64,000 nt of DNA from Kluyvera sp036759925 (GTDB lineage: Bacteria > Pseudomonadota > Gammaproteobacteria > Enterobacterales > Enterobacteriaceae): the NCBI RefSeq assembly GCF_036759925.1, contig NZ_JAPKIB010000010.1:1-64000 (forward strand), in the 5' to 3' direction. Positions 34,369 through 43,653 of this stretch are shown piece by piece. Positions within the stretch are counted from its first letter, which is position 1. Each line of letters opens with the position of its first letter. The notes under the pieces are model-generated. The model had not been told where the DNA came from and did no database searches. It saw nothing but the letters and a program-made list of their open reading frames with translations. The position numbers were made by a program, and so were the translations under genes.

Positions 34369-35231
34369 CGCTGCGTCTCCAGCCAGTTCAGCCAGCTATC
34401 CATGCCTTCGCCGCTGGTGGCGGAGAGCAGGATGATTTCAATATTCGGGTTCACTTCGCGCGCGCAGGCGAGGCACTTCTCAACGTCGAAGTTGAGGTAC
34501 GGCAGCAGGTCAACTTTGTTGAGCAGCATGACCGACGCGGCGGCAAACATATGCGGGTACTTGAGCGGCTTGTCTTCACCTTCGGTGACCGACAGCACGG
34601 CGACTTTGTGGCGTTCGCCCAGATCAAAGCTCGCCGGGCAGACCAGGTTGCCGACGTTCTCAATAAACAGAATCCCGTTGCTCTCAAGCGGCAGGCGCGG
34701 GGCGGCGTCGGCAATCATCTGCGCATCAAGGTGGCAGCCCTTACCGGTGTTGACCTGAATCGCCGGGGTGCCGGTGGCGCGGATACGCGCGGCGTCGTTC
34801 ACCGTCTGCTGATCGCCTTCGATAACGGCGCAGGAGACGCGGTCTTTCAGACGCATCAGGGTTTCGGTGAGCAGGGTGGTTTTACCGGAGCCAGGGCTGG
34901 AGACCAGATTCAGCACCAGCAGTTCGCGGGCGGCAAAGCGCGCGCGGTTGCGGGCGGCAATCTGGTTGTTTTTATCCAGCACGTCGATTTCGACTTCCAG
35001 CATCCGACGCTGGCTCATGCCCGGCGCGTGGGTGCCCGCTTCGCCGTGGCCGTAGTGCAGGTCGCCGTTGTCCGTGGCCTGCGGTTCAAATTCTCGGGTT
35101 CTGACGCCGGTAATGGACATTGCCGGACGGCCTGCCGGGGCGAAGGGCGCGCTGCGGAACAGCGAGTGCGGGTTACGTTCATCGCCCTCTATATAGAGGT
35201 TGCCATCGGCACAACCACAGGTGGTACACAT
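34359..35231 (-). CDS. hypB: Hydrogenase nickel incorporation GTPase HypB
   Basis: The protein has 290 residues. The N-terminus MCTTCGCADG carries the high-affinity C-x-x-C-G-C nickel site. The G domain has the P-loop SSPGSGKTTLL, a DLGERHKVAVLSVTEGEDKP switch region and LLNKVDLL for guanine recognition. There is no long histidine-rich stretch of the kind seen in storage-type HypB, as in E. coli. It works with HypA to insert nickel into the hydrogenase precursor at the expense of GTP. Confidence 0.97.
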   Translation of the reverse strand: MCTTCGCADGNLYIEGDERNPHSLFRSAPFAPAGRPAMSITGVRTREFEPQATDNGDLHYGHGEAGTHAPGMSQRRMLEVEIDVLDKNNQIAARNRARFAARELLVLNLVSSPGSGKTTLLTETLMRLKDRVSCAVIEGDQQTVNDAARIRATGTPAIQVNTGKGCHLDAQMIADAAPRLPLESNGILFIENVGNLVCPASFDLGERHKVAVLSVTEGEDKPLKYPHMFAAASVMLLNKVDLLPYLNFDVEKCLACAREVNPNIEIILLSATSGEGMDSWLNWLETQRCA

Positions 35232-35234
35232 ACT

Positions 35235-35585
35235 TTACTCCTGATCAATTTCAATTCGCTGAATCTGTAAACCGTCGTCGGCGACGATGCGCAGATTGTC
35301 GCTATGGCACTGCGGACAACGGCGCACGTGTACTGACACGAGCTGAACATACTGCTGGCAGGATTCACACCAGCATTCCGCCTCCTGTTCCTCGACGTGC
35401 AGTGTACAGCCTTCAGCCAGCGTGCCGCGGCACACCAGATCAAAACAAAAGGTCATTGCGCTCGTCTCTACACAAGAAAAAGCGCCGACCTTCATCCAGA
35501 CGCCGGTGACGCGCTTCGCGCCGTTTTGTATCGCCTGTTGTTCGACAATTTCCAGCGCTCGCTGGCAGAGCGTGATTTCGTGCAT
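35235..35585 (-). CDS. hypA: Hydrogenase maturation nickel chaperone HypA
   Basis: The protein has 116 residues with the invariant MHEITLC start (His2 and Glu3 bind nickel). Its zinc site is two cysteine pairs (CWCESC and CPQC, near residues 72-93). It delivers nickel with HypB to HycE. It is the first gene of hypABCDE, read from the sigma-54 promoter in the intergenic region shared with hycA. Confidence 0.96.
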   Translation of the reverse strand: MHEITLCQRALEIVEQQAIQNGAKRVTGVWMKVGAFSCVETSAMTFCFDLVCRGTLAEGCTLHVEEQEAECWCESCQQYVQLVSVHVRRCPQCHSDNLRIVADDGLQIQRIEIDQE

Positions 35586-35617
35586 AACGCCTCCTGGTAC
35601 ATCACTCGCAGGAGTAA

Positions 35618-35633
35618 TGCAATAACAATGCCA
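35618..35633 (-). promoter_or_regulatory. Sigma-54 promoter of hypABCDE
   Basis: On the minus strand TGGCATTGTTATTGCA is a perfect -24/-12 element with GG-N10-GC spacing, 33 bases before the hypA start. This fits FhlA-dependent transcription. Confidence 0.88.
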
Positions 35634-35670
35634 GAGATGAAATACGGGGCGTAAAGACTGTCGATGACGA

Positions 35671-35725
35671 TGTCGTACTGACGAAATGACATGTCACTCT
35701 GGCAGTGTCATTTCATTAAATGACA
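35671..35725. promoter_or_regulatory. FhlA upstream activating region between hypA and hycA
   Basis: It contains TGTCGTACTGACGAAATG (minus-strand CATTTCGTCAGTACGACA), which resembles known FhlA sites. The perfect inverted repeat TGTCATTT-CATT-AAATGACA lies at 35706-35725. It sits between the two divergent sigma-54 promoters and probably serves both operons. Confidence 0.65.
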
Positions 35726-35748
35726 ATAAAATCAGTAAATTAAAAACA

Positions 35749-35764
35749 TGGCATGAAAAGTGCT
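35749..35764 (+). promoter_or_regulatory. Sigma-54 promoter of hycABCDEFGHI
   Basis: TGGCATGAAAAGTGCT has GG-N10-GC spacing and lies about 35 bases before the hycA start, in the position of the known hyc promoter. Confidence 0.85.
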
Positions 35765-35798
35765 TAGGAGGCTTGTTTCTATTAACCGGGTAACCGAC

Positions 35799-36266
35799 AT
35801 GACTATTTGGGAAATTAGCGAGAAGGCCGACTATATCGCCGATCGTCACCGCCGCCATCAGGATCAATGGCGTGTCTACTGCAACTCTCTGGTTCAAGGG
35901 ATTACGTTGTCCAAAGCGCGTCTGCATCACGCCATGAACTGCGCGCCAGAGAAAGAGCTGAGCTTCGTGCTGTTCGAACACTTTGTGGTTTCCGTGAGCC
36001 TGGCCAGCGGCTTTAACAGCCACACCGTTGAGTACGTTGTAGAAACCCGCGACGGCCTGAATAAACAGTGCGTGGGCAGCGCTGAACTGAGCATGACCGG
36101 CTTTATTGACGGCACCGTCAATATCCGCGACCGCGAGCAGGTGCTGGAACACTACCTGGAAAAAATTTCGCCGGTATACGACACCCTGTATGCGGCGCTT
36201 GAAAGCGACAGCCCGGTCAGTTTCGGCCAGCTGGTACAAGAGCCTCAACAGGCTTCTCGCGCCTAA
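35799..36266 (+). CDS. hycA: Formate hydrogenlyase regulatory protein HycA
   Basis: The protein has 155 residues from the ATG at 35799, giving the conserved MTIWEISEKADYIADRH N-terminus; an upstream in-frame GTG lies at the promoter and is not used. HycA is a small cytoplasmic protein that counteracts FhlA and lowers expression of the formate regulon. No DNA-binding motif is evident, which agrees with action on FhlA or its signal rather than on DNA. It is the first gene of the hyc operon. Confidence 0.95.
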   Translation: MTIWEISEKADYIADRHRRHQDQWRVYCNSLVQGITLSKARLHHAMNCAPEKELSFVLFEHFVVSVSLASGFNSHTVEYVVETRDGLNKQCVGSAELSMTGFIDGTVNIRDREQVLEHYLEKISPVYDTLYAALESDSPVSFGQLVQEPQQASRA

Positions 36267-36271
36267 TTATC

Positions 36272-36334
36272 GGTGTGTCGACGGGTGTCGAAATGACACC
36301 TGCTCTGCATGATTTCGTCAAAAATGACTGTCAC
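36272..36334. promoter_or_regulatory. FhlA-type sites in hycA-hycB intergenic region
   Basis: TGTCGAAATGACA within GGTGTCGAAATGACACC, and GATTTCGTCAAAAATGAC, resemble the FhlA recognition pattern (TGTC/ATTTCGTCA). In E. coli FhlA also binds this intergenic region. Confidence 0.6.
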
Positions 36335-36348
36335 CTGAGGAAGACCTG

Positions 36349-36957
36349 GTGAATCGTTTTGTAATTGCTGACTCTACCGTTTGTATCGGTTGCCGTACCT
36401 GTGAAGCGGCCTGTGCGGAAACGCATCGCCACCACGGCCTGCAATCTATGCCGCGGCTTAGAGTAATGCTCAATGAAAAAGAATCCGCGCCACAGATGTG
36501 TCACCACTGTGAAGACGCGCCGTGCGCCGGGGTTTGCCCGGTAAATGCGATTACCCGCGTCGATGGCGCCGTACAGCTGAACGAAAGCCTGTGCGTTAGC
36601 TGCAAACTGTGCGGCATTGCTTGCCCGTTTGGGGCGATTGAATTTTCCGGCAGCCGTCCGCTGGATATCCCGGCCAACGCCAACTCGCCGAAAGCGCTGC
36701 CTGCGCCGCCGGCTCCGGCTCGCGTCAGTACGCTGCTGGACTGGGTGCCTGGTATCCGTGCTATCGCGGTGAAATGCGACCTGTGCCACTTCGACGAAGA
36801 AGGCCCGGCCTGCGTGCGTACCTGCCCTACCAAAGCGCTGCATCTGGTGAACAACATGGACATCGCTCGCGTCAGCAAACGCAAACGTGAGCTGACCTTC
36901 CATACCGACTTAGGCGATTTGACGCTGTTCCAGGCGCAACAAGGAGAGGCGAAATGA
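36349..36957 (+). CDS. hycB: Formate hydrogenlyase iron-sulfur subunit HycB
   Basis: The protein has 202 residues with a GTG start preceded by GAGGAAG, as in E. coli. It is a polyferredoxin of the HycB/HydN/DmsB type with four cysteine groups: CIGCRTCEAAC, CHHCEDAPCAGVCP, CVSCKLCGIACP and CDLCHFDEEGPACVRTCP, enough for four 4Fe-4S clusters. It carries electrons from formate dehydrogenase H to the membrane-bound hydrogenase module. Its stop overlaps the hycC start by 4 bases. Confidence 0.97.
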   Translation: MNRFVIADSTVCIGCRTCEAACAETHRHHGLQSMPRLRVMLNEKESAPQMCHHCEDAPCAGVCPVNAITRVDGAVQLNESLCVSCKLCGIACPFGAIEFSGSRPLDIPANANSPKALPAPPAPARVSTLLDWVPGIRAIAVKCDLCHFDEEGPACVRTCPTKALHLVNNMDIARVSKRKRELTFHTDLGDLTLFQAQQGEAK

Positions 36958-38780
36958 GCGTCATGACGTTGATTAATAGCGCAGTGGCCTGGTTTGCCGT
37001 TGCCGCCGTGCTGTCCTTTGTGCTGTCGTTTAATAAATCCCTGAGCGGTTTCGTTGCCGGTATCGGCGGCGCGCTGGGCAGCCTGTGCGCGGGCCTGACG
37101 GGTGTTCAGGTGCTGGTACACGGTTTCCCGGTGATGGGCAGCCTGTCGCTGGCCCACTACACCGTGCTGGTCTCCCCGCTGAACGCGGTATGGCTGATTG
37201 CGCTCGGCCTGTGCGGCCTGTTTGTCAGCCTCTACAACATTGACTGGCATCGCCATCCGAACACCAAAAGCAACGGTCTGCTGATCAACATCCTGCTGGC
37301 GGCTGCCGTCTGCGCGATCGTAGCGAGCAGCTTCGGTTCACTGGTGGTGATGGCGGAAATCATGGCGCTGTGTGGCGCGTTCCTCACCGGCTGCGCCTCC
37401 TCCGGCAAGCTGTGGTTTGCGCTGGGCCGTCTGGGCACTATTCTGCTGGCGATTGCCTGCCTGCTGCTGTGGCAGCGCTACGGCACGCTGGATCTGGTGC
37501 TGCTGAACGAACGTGCGCAGATGCTGCCAATCGGTTCTGACATCTGGGTGCTGTGCGTGCTGGGCTTCGGCCTGCTGGCAGGGATTATCCCGCTGCACGG
37601 TTGGGTGCCGCAGGCGCACGCCAACGCGAGCGCACCGGCCGCTGCGCTGTTCTCTACCGTGGTAATGAAAGTGGGTCTGCTCGGCATTCTCACCGTGTCG
37701 CTGCTGGGTGACGTTCAGCCGCTGTGGTGGGGCATTGCGCTGCTGGTGCTGGGCATGATCACCGCATTTGTCGGCGGTCTGTACGCGCTGATGGAGCACA
37801 ATATTCAGCGTCTGCTGGCGTACCACACGCTGGAAAATATCGGCATCATCCTGCTCGGTTTAGGCGTCGGCGTGACCGGCCTGGCACTGCAGCAGCCGGT
37901 GATGGTGGCGCTGGGTCTGACCGGTGGTCTCTACCATCTGCTCAACCATAGCCTGTTCAAAACCACGCTGTTCCTTGGCGCGGGCTCGGTCTGGTTCCGT
38001 ACCGGTCACCGTGACATCGAGAAGCTGGGCGGGATCGGTAAACGTATGCCGATGATCTCCCTGGCGATGCTGGTTGGCCTGATGTCGATGGCCGCGCTGC
38101 CGCCGCTGAACGGCTTTGCTGGCGAATGGGTTATCTACCAGTCCTTCTTCAAGCTGAGCACCAGCGGGGCGTTTATGGGGCGTCTGCTGGGGCCATTGCT
38201 GGCCGTTGGCCTGGCGATCACCGGCGCACTGGCGGTGATGTGTATGGCGAAAGTCTACGGCGTCACCTTCCTCGGCGCGCCACGTACTAAAGAGGCGGAA
38301 AACGCCTGCTGCGCACCGCTGCTGATGGCGATCAGCACCGTGGTGATGGCGCTGCTGTGTATCGTTGGCGGCGTTGCCGCGCCGTGGCTGCTGCCCATGC
38401 TGAGCGCTGCTGTGCCGCTGCCGATGGCTACCGCGCACACCGTGGTCTCCCAGCCGATGATTACCCTGCTGCTGATTGCCTGCCCGCTGCTGCCGTTCAT
38501 CATTCTGGCGCTGCTCAAAGGCAACCGCCTGCCAAGCCGTTCTCGCGGCGCGGCGTGGGTCTGTGGTTACGACCACGAAGCATCCATGGTGATCACCGCA
38601 CACGGTTTTGCGATGCCGGTGAAACAGGCCTTTGCCCCGGTGTTGAAACTACGTAAGTGGCTGAACCCGGTCTCTCTGGTTCCGGGCTGGCAGAACGCGG
38701 CGGCGCCGCTGCTGCTGCAACGTCTGGCGCTGGTTGAACTGGCGGTGCTGGTCGTGATTGTCATCTCTCGAGGAGCCTGA
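36954..38780 (+). CDS. hycC: Formate hydrogenlyase membrane subunit HycC
   Basis: The protein has 608 residues, the same length as the E. coli protein. It is a polytopic antiporter-like subunit (NuoL/MrpA family) with many helices and charged residues embedded in them, such as the loop GWVPQAHANASAPAAALFS and the HTLENIGIILLGLG region. With HycD it anchors the soluble hydrogenase arm to the inner membrane. A modest ion-translocating role is debated for the family. It is followed by hycD after 2 bases. Confidence 0.97.
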   Translation: MSVMTLINSAVAWFAVAAVLSFVLSFNKSLSGFVAGIGGALGSLCAGLTGVQVLVHGFPVMGSLSLAHYTVLVSPLNAVWLIALGLCGLFVSLYNIDWHRHPNTKSNGLLINILLAAAVCAIVASSFGSLVVMAEIMALCGAFLTGCASSGKLWFALGRLGTILLAIACLLLWQRYGTLDLVLLNERAQMLPIGSDIWVLCVLGFGLLAGIIPLHGWVPQAHANASAPAAALFSTVVMKVGLLGILTVSLLGDVQPLWWGIALLVLGMITAFVGGLYALMEHNIQRLLAYHTLENIGIILLGLGVGVTGLALQQPVMVALGLTGGLYHLLNHSLFKTTLFLGAGSVWFRTGHRDIEKLGGIGKRMPMISLAMLVGLMSMAALPPLNGFAGEWVIYQSFFKLSTSGAFMGRLLGPLLAVGLAITGALAVMCMAKVYGVTFLGAPRTKEAENACCAPLLMAISTVVMALLCIVGGVAAPWLLPMLSAAVPLPMATAHTVVSQPMITLLLIACPLLPFIILALLKGNRLPSRSRGAAWVCGYDHEASMVITAHGFAMPVKQAFAPVLKLRKWLNPVSLVPGWQNAAAPLLLQRLALVELAVLVVIVISRGA

Positions 38781-38782
38781 AC

Positions 38783-39706
38783 ATGACGTTCCTATTTGCT
38801 GTACTGCAGGCGCTGGTGCTGTTCGCCGTCGCGCCGCTGCTGTCTGGTATCACCCGCGTGCTGCGCGCACGGTTGCATAACCGTCGCGGGCCGGGCGTGA
38901 TGCAGGAGTATCGCGACATCATCAAACTGCTGGGCCGTCAGAGCATTGGCCCGGATGCCTCCGGCTGGGTCTTCCGCCTGACGCCGTTTGTGATGGTCGG
39001 TGTGATGCTGACGATTGCGACCGCGCTGCCGGTGGTGACCGTTGCTTCTCCGATGCCGGGTCTGGGCGACTTGATTACCCTTATCTACCTGTTTGCCGTC
39101 GCGCGCTTCTTCTTCGCCATTGCCGGTCTCGACACCGGTAGCCCGTTCACCGCCATCGGCGCAAGCCGTGAAGCGATGCTCGGCGTGCTGGTGGAGCCGA
39201 TTCTGCTGCTGGGCCTGTGGGTCGCTGCGCTGGTCGCGGGCTCTACCCATATCAGCAATATCACCAACACCCTGTACCACTGGCCGGTCAGCCGCAGCAT
39301 TCCGCTGGCGCTGGCCTTTTGTGCCTGCGCCTTCGCCACCTTTATCGAAATGGGCAAACTGCCGTTCGACTTAGCGGAAGCGGAGCAGGAGCTGCAGGAA
39401 GGCCCACTGTCTGAATACAGCGGCAGCGGCTTCGGCGTGCTGAAGTGGGGCATCAGCCTGAAACAGCTGGTGGTGCTGCAGATGTTCGTTGGCGTCTTTA
39501 TCCCGTGGGGACAGATGACCAGCTTTAGCGTCGGTGGCCTGGTGATGGCCGTGATTGTCGCCATCGTCAAACTGGTGGTTGGCGTGCTGATTATCGCGCT
39601 GTTCGAAAACAGCATGGCGCGTCTGCGTCTGGATATTACTGGTCGCATTACCTGGACCGGGTTCGGTTTAGCCTTTTTAGCCTTCGTCTCCTTGCTGGTG
39701 GCGTGA
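38783..39706 (+). CDS. hycD: Formate hydrogenlyase membrane subunit HycD
   Basis: The protein has 307 residues. It is homologous to the NuoH subunit of complex I, with about eight membrane helices. Conserved acidic loops are seen in FATFIEMGKLPFDLAEAEQEL, the face that meets the small hydrogenase subunit HycG. It tethers hydrogenase 3 to the inner membrane with HycC. Length and position agree with the standard operon. Confidence 0.97.
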   Translation: MTFLFAVLQALVLFAVAPLLSGITRVLRARLHNRRGPGVMQEYRDIIKLLGRQSIGPDASGWVFRLTPFVMVGVMLTIATALPVVTVASPMPGLGDLITLIYLFAVARFFFAIAGLDTGSPFTAIGASREAMLGVLVEPILLLGLWVAALVAGSTHISNITNTLYHWPVSRSIPLALAFCACAFATFIEMGKLPFDLAEAEQELQEGPLSEYSGSGFGVLKWGISLKQLVVLQMFVGVFIPWGQMTSFSVGGLVMAVIVAIVKLVVGVLIIALFENSMARLRLDITGRITWTGFGLAFLAFVSLLVA

Positions 39707-39722
39707 TAAGAGAGTTTTGAGC

Positions 39723-41432
39723 ATGTCTGAAGAAAAAGTGGGTCAACACTACCTCGCTGCGCTGCACCAGTCCTTCCCGGGCGTGGTGCTGGACGAAGCC
39801 TGGCAGACCAAAGACCAGTTAACGATTACCGTGAAGGTGAACTACCTGCCGGAAGTCGTCGAGTTTCTTTACTACCAGCAGGGCGGCTGGCTGTCGGTGC
39901 TGTTCGGCAACGACGAACGTAAACTGAACGGACACTATGCGGTCTACTACGTGCTGTCGATGGAAAAAGGCACCAAGTGCTGGATTACCGTGCGCGTCGA
40001 AGTCGACCCTAACACCCTCGAATACCCGTCCGTCACGCCACGCGTTCCGGCGGCAGTCTGGGGCGAGCGCGAAGTTCGCGACATGTACGGCCTGCGCCCG
40101 GTGGGCCTGCCTGACGAACGTCGTCTGGTGCTGCCGGATGATTGGCCGGACGAGCTGTACCCGCTGCGTAAAGACAGCATGGACTACCGTCAGCGCCCGG
40201 CGCCAACTACCGATGCCGAAACTTACGAGTTCATCAACGAACTGGGCAGCAAGAAAAACAACGTGGTGCCCATTGGCCCACTGCACGTCACCTCCGATGA
40301 ACCGGGCCACTTCCGTCTGTTCGTTGACGGCGAGAACATTATCGACGCCGATTACCGTCTGTTCTATGTCCACCGTGGCATGGAAAAACTGGCGGAAACC
40401 CGCATGGGTTACAACGAAGTCACCTTCCTGTCCGACCGCGTGTGCGGCATCTGCGGCTTTGCCCACAGCACCGCCTACACCACCTCCGTCGAGAACGCGA
40501 TGGGCATCGTGGTGCCGGAACGTGCGCAGATGATCCGCGCCATTCTGCTGGAAGTTGAGCGTCTGCACTCGCACCTGCTGAACCTCGGCCTGGCGTGCCA
40601 CTTCACCGGCTTTGACTCCGGCTTTATGCAGTTCTTCCGCGTCCGTGAAGCCTCCATGAAAATGGCGGAAATCCTTACCGGCGCGCGTAAAACCTACGGC
40701 CTGAACCTGATTGGCGGTATCCGTCGTGACTTCCTGAAAGACGACATGATCCAGACCCGTCAGCTGGCGCAGCAGATGCGTCGCGACGTACAGGATCTGG
40801 TGGATATTCTGCTGAGCACCCCGAACATGGAACAGCGCACCGTCGGTATCGGCCGCCTGGATCCGGAAATCGCCCGTGACTTCAGTAACGTCGGTCCGAT
40901 GGTTCGCGCCAGCGGCCACGCCCGTGATACCCGTGCCGATCACCCGTTTGTGGGCTACGGTCTGCTGCCGATGGAAGTACACAGCGAGCAGGGTTGTGAC
41001 GTTATCTCCCGCCTGAAAGTGCGTATCAACGAAGTGTTCACCGCGCTGAACATGATTGATTACGGCCTCGATAACCTGCCTGGCGGTCCGCTGGCAGTGG
41101 AAGGGTTCACCTACATTCCAAACCGTTTCGCGCTGGGCTTCTCAGAAGCGCCTCGTGGCGATGATATTCACTGGAGCATGACCGGCGACAACCAGAAGCT
41201 GTACCGCTGGCGCTGCCGCGCGGCGACCTACGCCAACTGGCCAACTCTGCGCTACATGCTGCGCGGCAACACCGTTTCCGATGCGCCGCTGATTATCGGT
41301 AGCCTCGACCCTTGCTACTCCTGTACCGACCGTATGACCGTGGTCGACGTGCGTAAGAAGAAGAGCAAGGTCGTGCCGTACAAAGAGCTTGAGCGCTACA
41401 GCATCGAGCGTAAGAACTCGCCGCTGAAATAA
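39723..41432 (+). CDS. hycE: Hydrogenase 3 large subunit HycE
   Basis: The protein has 569 residues from the ATG at 39723; another ATG two codons upstream is less likely. The N-terminal ~160 residues are NuoC-like (PRVPAAVWGEREVRDMYG). The remainder is the NuoD-like NiFe subunit. Nickel is held by the cysteine pairs in RVCGICGFAHS and DPCYSCTDRM. The tail after VVDVR (~32 residues, Lys-rich start) is the peptide removed by HycI after nickel insertion. It makes hydrogen from protons with electrons from formate. Confidence 0.97.
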   Translation: MSEEKVGQHYLAALHQSFPGVVLDEAWQTKDQLTITVKVNYLPEVVEFLYYQQGGWLSVLFGNDERKLNGHYAVYYVLSMEKGTKCWITVRVEVDPNTLEYPSVTPRVPAAVWGEREVRDMYGLRPVGLPDERRLVLPDDWPDELYPLRKDSMDYRQRPAPTTDAETYEFINELGSKKNNVVPIGPLHVTSDEPGHFRLFVDGENIIDADYRLFYVHRGMEKLAETRMGYNEVTFLSDRVCGICGFAHSTAYTTSVENAMGIVVPERAQMIRAILLEVERLHSHLLNLGLACHFTGFDSGFMQFFRVREASMKMAEILTGARKTYGLNLIGGIRRDFLKDDMIQTRQLAQQMRRDVQDLVDILLSTPNMEQRTVGIGRLDPEIARDFSNVGPMVRASGHARDTRADHPFVGYGLLPMEVHSEQGCDVISRLKVRINEVFTALNMIDYGLDNLPGGPLAVEGFTYIPNRFALGFSEAPRGDDIHWSMTGDNQKLYRWRCRAATYANWPTLRYMLRGNTVSDAPLIIGSLDPCYSCTDRMTVVDVRKKKSKVVPYKELERYSIERKNSPLK

Positions 41433-41441
41433 GGAATCGTC

Positions 41442-41984
41442 ATGTTTACCTTTATCAAAAAAGTCATCAAAACCGGCACTACGACATCGTCCTATCCGCT
41501 GGAACCGATGCCGGTTGATAAAAACTTCCGCGGCAAGCCGGAACACAATCCGCAGCAGTGTATCGGCTGCGCGGCGTGCGTGAACGCCTGCCCATCGAAC
41601 GCCCTGACGGTGGAAACCGACCGCGTCAGCAATCAGCTGGCGTGGCAGTTCAACCTCGGCCGCTGCATCTTCTGCGGCCGCTGCGAAGAAGTGTGCCCGA
41701 CGGCGGCGATCAAGCTGTCGCAGGAGTACGAACTGGCGGTGTGGAAGAAAGAAGATTTCTTGCAGCAGTCCCGTTTTGATATCTGCAACTGCCGCGTCTG
41801 CAACCGTCCGTTTGCGGTGCAAAAAGAGATTGATTACGCCATTGCGCTGCTCAAGCACAACGGCGACAGCCGCGCGGAAAACCACCGCGAAAGCTTTGAG
41901 ACCTGCCCGGAATGTAAGCGTCAGAAATGTTTGGTGCCTTCCGACCGTATTGACCTGACTCGCCACATGAAAGAGGCCATCTGA
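41442..41984 (+). CDS. hycF: Formate hydrogenlyase ferredoxin subunit HycF
   Basis: The protein has 180 residues. Two 4Fe-4S motifs, CIGCAACVNACPSNAL and CIFCGRCEEVCPTAAI, place it with NuoI-like ferredoxins. The C-terminal cysteines (ICNCRVC, CPECKRQKC) may form a rubredoxin-like metal site. It passes electrons between HycB and HycG. It is separated from hycE by 9 bases and overlaps hycG by one base. Confidence 0.96.
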   Translation: MFTFIKKVIKTGTTTSSYPLEPMPVDKNFRGKPEHNPQQCIGCAACVNACPSNALTVETDRVSNQLAWQFNLGRCIFCGRCEEVCPTAAIKLSQEYELAVWKKEDFLQQSRFDICNCRVCNRPFAVQKEIDYAIALLKHNGDSRAENHRESFETCPECKRQKCLVPSDRIDLTRHMKEAI

Positions 41985-42751
41985 TGAGCAACTTAATAGG
42001 GCCACGCGACGACAACGGCATGCCGGTGCCGATGACGGTAGAAGAATCTATCGCCAGCATGAAAGCGTCGCTGCTGAAAAACATCAAGCGTTCCGCCTAC
42101 GTGTACCGCGTGGACTGCGGCGGCTGTAACGGCTGCGAAATCGAAATCTTTGCCACGCTTTCACCGCTGTTCGACGCCGAACGTTTTGGTATTAAAGTGG
42201 TGCCGTCACCGCGTCATGCCGACATTCTGCTGTTTACCGGTGCGGTGACCCGCGCCATGCGTTCGCCGGCGCTGCGCGCCTGGCAGTCCGCGCCGGACCC
42301 GAAAATCTGTATCTCCTACGGCGCCTGCGGCAACAGCGGCGGTATCTTCCACGACCTGTACTGCGTCTGGGGCGGCACCGATAAAATCGTTCCGGTAGAC
42401 GTTTACATTCCTGGCTGCCCGCCAACGCCTGCGGCAACGCTCTACGGCTTTGCCATGGCGCTGGGTCTGCTGGAACAGAAAATCCACGCGCGTGCGCCAA
42501 GTGAACTGGACGCGCAGCCGGCTGAAATTCTGCATCCGGATATGGTCCAGCCGCTGCGCGTGCAGGTTGACCGCGCCGCGCGCCGTCTGGCGGGCTACCG
42601 CTATGGTCGCCAGATTGCCGACGACTATATGCTGCATCTGGGCCAGGGTGACACTCAGGTTCAGCAGTGGCTGGCCACAGAAAACGATCCGCGTCTGACG
42701 GAAATCGTCACGCAGCTTAACCACGTAGTAGAAGAGGCACGTATTCGATGA
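41984..42751 (+). CDS. hycG: Hydrogenase 3 small subunit HycG
   Basis: The protein has 255 residues. It is NuoB-like, with cysteines in VDCGGCNGCEIE, SYGACGNSGG and YIPGCPPTP forming the proximal 4Fe-4S cluster next to the NiFe site of HycE. It lacks the long multi-cluster extension and twin-arginine signal of exported hydrogenases, fitting a cytoplasm-facing enzyme. It overlaps hycH by 4 bases. Confidence 0.97.
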   Translation: MSNLIGPRDDNGMPVPMTVEESIASMKASLLKNIKRSAYVYRVDCGGCNGCEIEIFATLSPLFDAERFGIKVVPSPRHADILLFTGAVTRAMRSPALRAWQSAPDPKICISYGACGNSGGIFHDLYCVWGGTDKIVPVDVYIPGCPPTPAATLYGFAMALGLLEQKIHARAPSELDAQPAEILHPDMVQPLRVQVDRAARRLAGYRYGRQIADDYMLHLGQGDTQVQQWLATENDPRLTEIVTQLNHVVEEARIR

Positions 42752-43158
42752 GCGAACAGGTGGTGTTCAGTCAACTGAGCCGTAAATTTATTGATGAGAA
42801 CGATGCCACGCCTTCCGAGGCGCAGCAGGTTGTCTATTACAGCCTGGCGATTGGCCACCACCTCGGGGTCATCGACTGCCTCGAAGCCGCGCTGACCTGC
42901 CCGTGGGATGAATATCTGGCGTGGATTGCTACGCTTGAAGCGGACAGTACGGCGCGGCGCAAGATGGAAGGCGTGCCGAAGTACGGCGAGATTGTCATCG
43001 ACAGCAACCACGTGTCGATGCTGGCGAACGCGTTTGATAAGGCGCGGGCGTCACAAACCCCGCAGCAAAAAGAGTGGAGCCAGGCGATGCTCAATATGTT
43101 GCACGCCATTCATCAGGAGAGCGCCATCTATCTTATGGTGCGTCGCCTGCGCGACTGA
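42748..43158 (+). CDS. hycH: Formate hydrogenlyase maturation protein HycH
   Basis: The protein has 136 residues and is the usual length for HycH. It is needed for processing of the HycE precursor in E. coli, though its biochemical activity is unknown. No cofactor motif is visible. Position between hycG and hycI and the start VVFSQLSRKFI identify it. Confidence 0.95.
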   Translation: MSEQVVFSQLSRKFIDENDATPSEAQQVVYYSLAIGHHLGVIDCLEAALTCPWDEYLAWIATLEADSTARRKMEGVPKYGEIVIDSNHVSMLANAFDKARASQTPQQKEWSQAMLNMLHAIHQESAIYLMVRRLRD

Positions 43159-43179
43159 TTTTACGATTGAGGAATGACC

Positions 43180-43653
43180 ATGACTGACGTTTTACTCTGT
43201 GTCGGCAATAGCATGATGGGCGACGATGGCGCTGGCCCTCTGCTGGCAGAAATGTGTGCAGCCCAGCCGAAAGGGGCGTGGGTTGTGATTGACGGCGGCA
43301 GCGCGCCGGAAAACGATATTGTGGCGATCCGCGAGCTGAACCCGGCTCGCCTGCTGATTGTCGATGCCACCGATATGGGGCTGAACCCGGGTGAGATTCG
43401 CATTATCGACCCGGACGACATCGCCGAAATGTTTATGATGACCACCCACAATATGCCGCTGAACTACCTGGTGGATCAGCTGAAGGACGACGTGGGTGAG
43501 GTGATTTTCCTCGGCATTCAGCCGGATATCGTGGGCTTTTATTACCCAATGACCCAGGCGATTAAAGATGCGGTTGAGGTGGTTTATCAGCGTCTTGAAG
43601 GGTGGCAGGGGAACGGCGGGTTTGCGCAGTTGGAAGCTGAGGACGAAGAGTAA
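43180..43653 (+). CDS. hycI: Hydrogenase 3 maturation endopeptidase HycI
   Basis: The protein has 157 residues from the ATG at 43180, with GAGG about 10 bases upstream (an ATG 6 bases earlier is too close to it). It is an aspartic-type peptidase of the HyaD/HybD/HycI family. Nickel-recognising residues lie in GNSMMGDDGAGP (Asp16), VDATDMG (Asp62) and MMTTHNMPL (His90). It cuts the C-terminal peptide of HycE once nickel is in place. It ends the hyc operon and is followed by a BIME. Confidence 0.96.
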   Translation: MTDVLLCVGNSMMGDDGAGPLLAEMCAAQPKGAWVVIDGGSAPENDIVAIRELNPARLLIVDATDMGLNPGEIRIIDPDDIAEMFMMTTHNMPLNYLVDQLKDDVGEVIFLGIQPDIVGFYYPMTQAIKDAVEVVYQRLEGWQGNGGFAQLEAEDEE